64,000 nt of DNA, taken from NCBI RefSeq assembly GCF_018919205.1, contig NZ_JAHLQN010000001.1, positions 744,001-808,000 of the forward strand. Reading direction: 5' to 3'. Under the pieces are notes generated by a model. It worked only from the letters and a program-made list of their open reading frames with translations. It was not told the origin of the DNA and searched no databases. Both the position numbers and the translations under genes were made by a program. The DNA comes from Dysosmobacter acutus. GTDB lineage: Bacteria; Bacillota; Clostridia; Oscillospirales; Oscillospiraceae. Shown piece by piece: positions 60,944 through 64,000 of the stretch; positions within the stretch are counted from its first letter, which is position 1; the number at the start of each line of letters is the position of its first letter.

Positions 60944-61783
60944 TCAATAGGCCACCAAAATGCCCTTTTCCATGGCGTAAAAGCTGCAAAGCCCCTTGCA
61001 GCTGTAAAGCGTGACACTGGAGACGGGAAGCTCCTGGAGGATCAGCTGCTTGAGCTTCATGGCGCCTGCCAGGTTTTCACAGTGGGAGATGGTCACCGGA
61101 AGGCCATCCAAAGACTTGTTCTCCGCCATCATTCTGACGATGGACTTATAGGTTTTCATTTCGCCTCTGGCCTTTCCGGCGATATGGATGGTGCCCTGGG
61201 GCGTATTGTCCGCGATGACGTGGATGCCTAAGTTGGTGAGGACGGAGCCCACAAAGGATTTCATCCGACCGGCCTTGATGAGGTTGCTGAAATTGCACAG
61301 CGTGAAAGTGATCCGCAGCGAGGCGGCATACTCCCGCAGTGCCCGGGCAACGTCTTCAAAGCTTCCGCCTGCCTCGATGAGTTCCTTGGCGCGAAAGGCG
61401 ATAAGCGCGGACACAGTGCCCGCGGCTTTGGAATCGATGATGCAGATTTTTTTCTCCGGATGGGTTTCCAATACCATGTCCCGGGCTGTCATGGCGGCGT
61501 TATACGTGCCGGACAGCTGGCTGGAGATAGTGACACAGATGGAGTTGTCAGCCTGCAAAAAAGACTGCACAAAGGCGTCCGGAGAGGGACAGGCGGTGGA
61601 GGAGGCGTCCTTGGAGCACTCCATGGCCTGAAGGAGCCTGGGGATGGAGAGACTGCCGTCATCCACGTATTCCTTATCGCCCACAAGCAGCTTCAGCGGG
61701 ATGACGTCAAAGCGCGCCGCGTCACTGACCAGATCACTTTTACGCAGGTCGCAGCTGCTGTCACAAACAATATTCCAAGTCAT
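60944..61783 (-). CDS. DegV family fatty-acid-binding protein
   Basis: A 279-residue cytosolic protein of the DegV/FakB family: NIVCDSSCDLRKSDL at the N-terminus, then SSQLSGTYNAAM, and GRAMKSFV-type SNLIKAGRMKSFVGS. These proteins bind a fatty acid and present it to a FakA kinase to make acyl-phosphate for phospholipid synthesis. No fakA is adjacent. AAGGAGATCAAT precedes the ATG. The extra cysteines near the C-terminus (YSCKGLCSFY) are not a known motif. Confidence 0.9.
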   Translation of the reverse strand: MTWNIVCDSSCDLRKSDLVSDAARFDVIPLKLLVGDKEYVDDGSLSIPRLLQAMECSKDASSTACPSPDAFVQSFLQADNSICVTISSQLSGTYNAAMTARDMVLETHPEKKICIIDSKAAGTVSALIAFRAKELIEAGGSFEDVARALREYAASLRITFTLCNFSNLIKAGRMKSFVGSVLTNLGIHVIADNTPQGTIHIAGKARGEMKTYKSIVRMMAENKSLDGLPVTISHCENLAGAMKLKQLILQELPVSSVTLYSCKGLCSFYAMEKGILVAY

Positions 61784-61815
61784 ATTGATCTCCTTACAAT
61801 CTGATCTTCCATATT

Positions 61816-61844
61816 AGATTACAGCAGAAAGAAGAATTTGTCAA
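61816..61844 (-). promoter_or_regulatory. Promoter of the degV gene
   Basis: Minus strand perfect TTGACA (61844-61839) and TAATCT (61821-61816), 17-base spacer. Confidence 0.7.
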
Positions 61845-61924
61845 TGCATGATATGCATTTCTCTGCTGATTGTATGAAAAAATGAGACGCCATTTCACGT
61901 TGGACCTGTGCCGCAACCTGGAGA

Positions 61925-61962
61925 AGCAAAAAAGACCCCCTGACGCGCAGGCGCCAGGGGGC
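61925..61962 (-). terminator. Intrinsic terminator after the FGGY kinase gene
   Basis: CCCCCTG...CAGGGGG stem with inner GCG/CGC pairs, followed on the minus strand by T7, directly after the kinase stop. Confidence 0.85.
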
Positions 61963-61967
61963 GGATA

Positions 61968-63488
61968 TTATTCCTCGGCGAATCGGGCCAGCTTCTCCCA
62001 GACGGGGGCGGACAGCTCCGACACCTCTTTGTAGATCTGGAAGAGCTTCATATACTTTGCGTGGTTTTCCGGATTGGGCAGGTAAGACTTCTTCATGCGG
62101 ATGCAGGTCCTGGCGGCCTCCATCTCATCGGCGAAGACACCCACGCCCACGCCGGCCAGCAGCGCCCCGCCGAAGGAGGACTCCGCGTGCTCGGGCATTT
62201 TGACCTCCAGGCCGAAGATATCGCTGACGATCTGGCACCACAGGGGGCTCTTGGCGCCGCCGCCGATGATCACAATGTCCTCCATGCTGGTAGTGAACTC
62301 CTTGAGCACCTGGAGGCAGTCATAAAGGCTGAAGGCCACGCCCTCCAGAAGGGCACGGGCGAAATGGGCCTTGGTGTGGACCATGCTGACGCCGAAAAAG
62401 TCGCCTCTTGCGTTGGGGTTGAAGAGGGGGCAGCGCTCACCCAACAGGTAGGGGTGGAAGATCAGCCCCTGGCAGCCCAACTCCGCGGAGGCGGCCTGCT
62501 CATCCATCAGCCGGTAGACGTCCGTGCCCTCTTTTTCACACTGGGCCCACTCGGCCGGATACAGGCTGTCGCGCATCCAGCGGTAGGCGGAGGCGCAGCT
62601 GTTGGTGGCTGTGACGGTATACCACTTGCCCTCGACAGAGTAAGGGTAGGTGAAGGATTTGGCGTGGGGATTGGCTTCATTTGTGACCAGGTTCACGTTG
62701 CCGGCGGTGGCCAGCTTGATGATGATCTGGCCCTCATTGACGGCGCCGGCGCTGAAGTCCTCGGCCGCCGTATCGGAGCAGCCGGCGATGACGCTCAGGC
62801 CCTCCGGCAGCCCCGTGCGCTCGGCCACCTCCCGGCGGACCGTGCCCACGATGTCCTTGGTCTTGCGGATCTCCGGCAGGACCGAGAGGGGCAGGTCAAT
62901 GAGGCCGCACAGCTCGCCGGACCAGCACTCCCTGCGGGCGTCGTAGAGCAAACTGCCCTGGGCGTCCACCACGTCGGTGCAAAAGTCGCCGGTGACATAG
63001 GAACGAACATAGTCCTTGGTGAAGAGCAGGCGGCGGATTTTTGCGTAGTTTTCCGGCTCGTTCTCCCTGACCCACATCAGCTGGGGCAGCGTCCAGGTGG
63101 GGGTGGGCATCTGCATGCCGATCTCAAAGATGGTGCTGCCGTGGTCCTCCTTCAGCCGGCGGCACTGGTCGCCGCTGCGCTGATCGTTCCACATGATGCA
63201 CCGGCGGATCACCTGGCCCTGCTCATCAAGAAGCACGGCATTGTGGGTGGAGGCGGTGACTGCAAGGCCCAAAAGACCGTCAAACCCGTCGGACATCTGC
63301 TGGCGGCAGGACTGGACCGTGTTGACGAAAGCGTCGATCCAAAGCGCCGGGTCCTGTTCGGACCAGCCGGGCTTCATATGTTCGGATGGGTATTCCTGGA
63401 AGGCACTGGCCAAGATATTGCCCTCCGGGTCAATGACGGTGGCTTTGCAGCCTCCGGTTCCAAAGTCCACGCCGAATAGTTTTTTCAT
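61968..63488 (-). CDS. FGGY-family carbohydrate kinase (xylulokinase/gluconokinase-like)
   Basis: A 506-residue sugar kinase of normal FGGY length. The N-terminal phosphate loop is LFGVDFGTGGCKATVID. The C-terminal ATP site has IVIIGGGAKSPLWCQI, followed by SSFGGALLAGVG. It phosphorylates a pentose, gluconate or polyol in the cytosol; the substrate is not evident. ATG 63488 follows GGGGAGATCCT. It lies 52 bases after a SIS/RpiR regulator gene, the likely sensor of its substrate or product. Confidence 0.88.
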   Translation of the reverse strand: MKKLFGVDFGTGGCKATVIDPEGNILASAFQEYPSEHMKPGWSEQDPALWIDAFVNTVQSCRQQMSDGFDGLLGLAVTASTHNAVLLDEQGQVIRRCIMWNDQRSGDQCRRLKEDHGSTIFEIGMQMPTPTWTLPQLMWVRENEPENYAKIRRLLFTKDYVRSYVTGDFCTDVVDAQGSLLYDARRECWSGELCGLIDLPLSVLPEIRKTKDIVGTVRREVAERTGLPEGLSVIAGCSDTAAEDFSAGAVNEGQIIIKLATAGNVNLVTNEANPHAKSFTYPYSVEGKWYTVTATNSCASAYRWMRDSLYPAEWAQCEKEGTDVYRLMDEQAASAELGCQGLIFHPYLLGERCPLFNPNARGDFFGVSMVHTKAHFARALLEGVAFSLYDCLQVLKEFTTSMEDIVIIGGGAKSPLWCQIVSDIFGLEVKMPEHAESSFGGALLAGVGVGVFADEMEAARTCIRMKKSYLPNPENHAKYMKLFQIYKEVSELSAPVWEKLARFAEE

Positions 63489-63540
63489 AGGATCTCCCCA
63501 TTCAAGCTGCGATGCCGCCCGGGAAATACGGAACCGCAGG

Positions 63541-64000
63541 TCAGTATTTTTTGACAATCAGCGCCTTTTCCAGCGCCTCAAAGTTGTCGATGGCCTGCTC
63601 GCCCATCTTCAGCGCCACCCCGGTGTAGAGGGTGTCGATGATGGTCAGCTCAGCCATACGGGAAGAGATGGCATAGGTGCGGTACCTGGTCTCCTGAGAG
63701 TAGGTGTACAGACGGATGTTGGCCAGTTTGGACACGGGGGAGATGCCGTTGTTGGTGATGGAGATCACCGTGGCTCCCCGCTCCCGGGCCAGCCGGGCGG
63801 CGTCCGCCGCGTTCCGGGAGCTGCCCGAGTGGGAGATGGCCAGCACCACGTCCTCCGCAGTCAGAGAGGAGACGGCGATCATCTGAAGATGGTCGTCGGT
63901 GTAGGCGTGGGCGTCCAGCCCCACACGGAGAAGCTTGTGCTGGGCATCCATGGCAATGGCGCCGGAGTTTCCGTTGCCCAGCACCACAATGCGCCGGGCG
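63541..64000 (-). CDS. RpiR/MurR-type regulator, SIS domain only (5' truncated)
   Basis: The frame runs off the right edge; 152 C-terminal residues are visible. They form a SIS phosphosugar-binding domain with ARRIVVLGNGNSGAIAMDA and VVLAISHSGSSRNAADAARLA. The HTH_6 domain expected in RpiR regulators would be beyond the window, so a stand-alone SIS isomerase cannot be excluded. It is upstream of and co-directional with the FGGY kinase gene, and probably regulates it. Confidence 0.75.
   Translation of the reverse strand, partial: ARRIVVLGNGNSGAIAMDAQHKLLRVGLDAHAYTDDHLQMIAVSSLTAEDVVLAISHSGSSRNAADAARLARERGATVISITNNGISPVSKLANIRLYTYSQETRYRTYAISSRMAELTIIDTLYTGVALKMGEQAIDNFEALEKALIVKKY

Overview
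The window is a 64 kb stretch of a GC-rich (about 60% by eye) Clostridia chromosome. The best guess is Oscillospirales/Oscillospiraceae, such as a gut Lawsonibacter, Flavonifractor or Dysosmobacter relative. This is an inference from RNase J, a HrcA/CIRCE-controlled groESL operon, an M-box Mg2+ riboswitch, a small SRP RNA beside dnaX, a SpoVK-like ATPase, DUF4358/DHHW proteins, tRNAs with encoded CCA and the codon style. I see no phage, IS element, rRNA or CRISPR array. Most of the window is ordinary chromosome interrupted by two short, more AT-rich accessory patches (about 33.5-35.1 kb and 43.1-44.3 kb).

Layout. 0-6 kb: tail of an AI-2E-family permease, then a complete five-gene peptide/nickel-type ABC importer. 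5.9-8.6 kb (minus): a TauE/SafE-type permease split into two half-size ORFs, a DUF1540 peptide, and an ECF sigma factor with its membrane partner. 8.7-10.4 kb: mgtE behind an M-box riboswitch. 10.5-24 kb (plus): radC-uvrB behind a LexA-box promoter, small metabolic and membrane genes, uvrA with a duplicated 3' end downstream, recD2-comF and a solitary mreB. 24-28.1 kb (minus): apbE, a NusG-domain-II protein, a Gx transporter, an AAA+ ATPase and a D-2-hydroxyacid dehydrogenase in one tight operon. 28.4-33.3 kb: a membrane protein, a DUF4127 lipoprotein, ybaB-dnaX and the SRP RNA.

33.4-35.5 kb: tRNA-Ala(CGC), a degenerate patch with a toxin-like remnant and a possible partner gene, then a tRNA-Met/Glu/Val array. 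35.7-43.1 kb (minus) is the most unusual region. A MarR regulator precedes a flavoprotein, a lone 2Fe-2S subunit, an NRAMP-like transporter without the metal-binding motifs, a small membrane protein, an ATC-hydrolase-like protein, a DMT permease and an L-cysteine desulfidase. I read this as a candidate uptake, redox and hydrolysis pathway for an unidentified, possibly sulfur-containing, organic compound that ends at cysteine and sulfide. A perfect 13-bp palindrome sits on its main promoter.

43.2-44.3 kb: SLOG protein, Arc-type repressor and a frameshifted XRE regulator around strong palindromic operators. 44.4-50.3 kb: groESL, a lipid kinase, a 23S rRNA methyltransferase-like gene, and NfeD-SPFH. 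50.4-53.7 kb: a DUF4358 lipoprotein, an MBOAT protein that has lost the family histidines, and a DHHW protein. 53.7-55.5 kb: an Lsa/CplR-like ABC-F gene behind a leader that looks like a ribosome-controlled attenuator. 55.6-64 kb: RNase J, a PAS-GGDEF-PAS-GGDEF-EAL protein, a DegV protein, a sugar kinase and a truncated RpiR/SIS regulator.

All start sites and functions come from reading the sequence and from recalled family knowledge. No database search was run.
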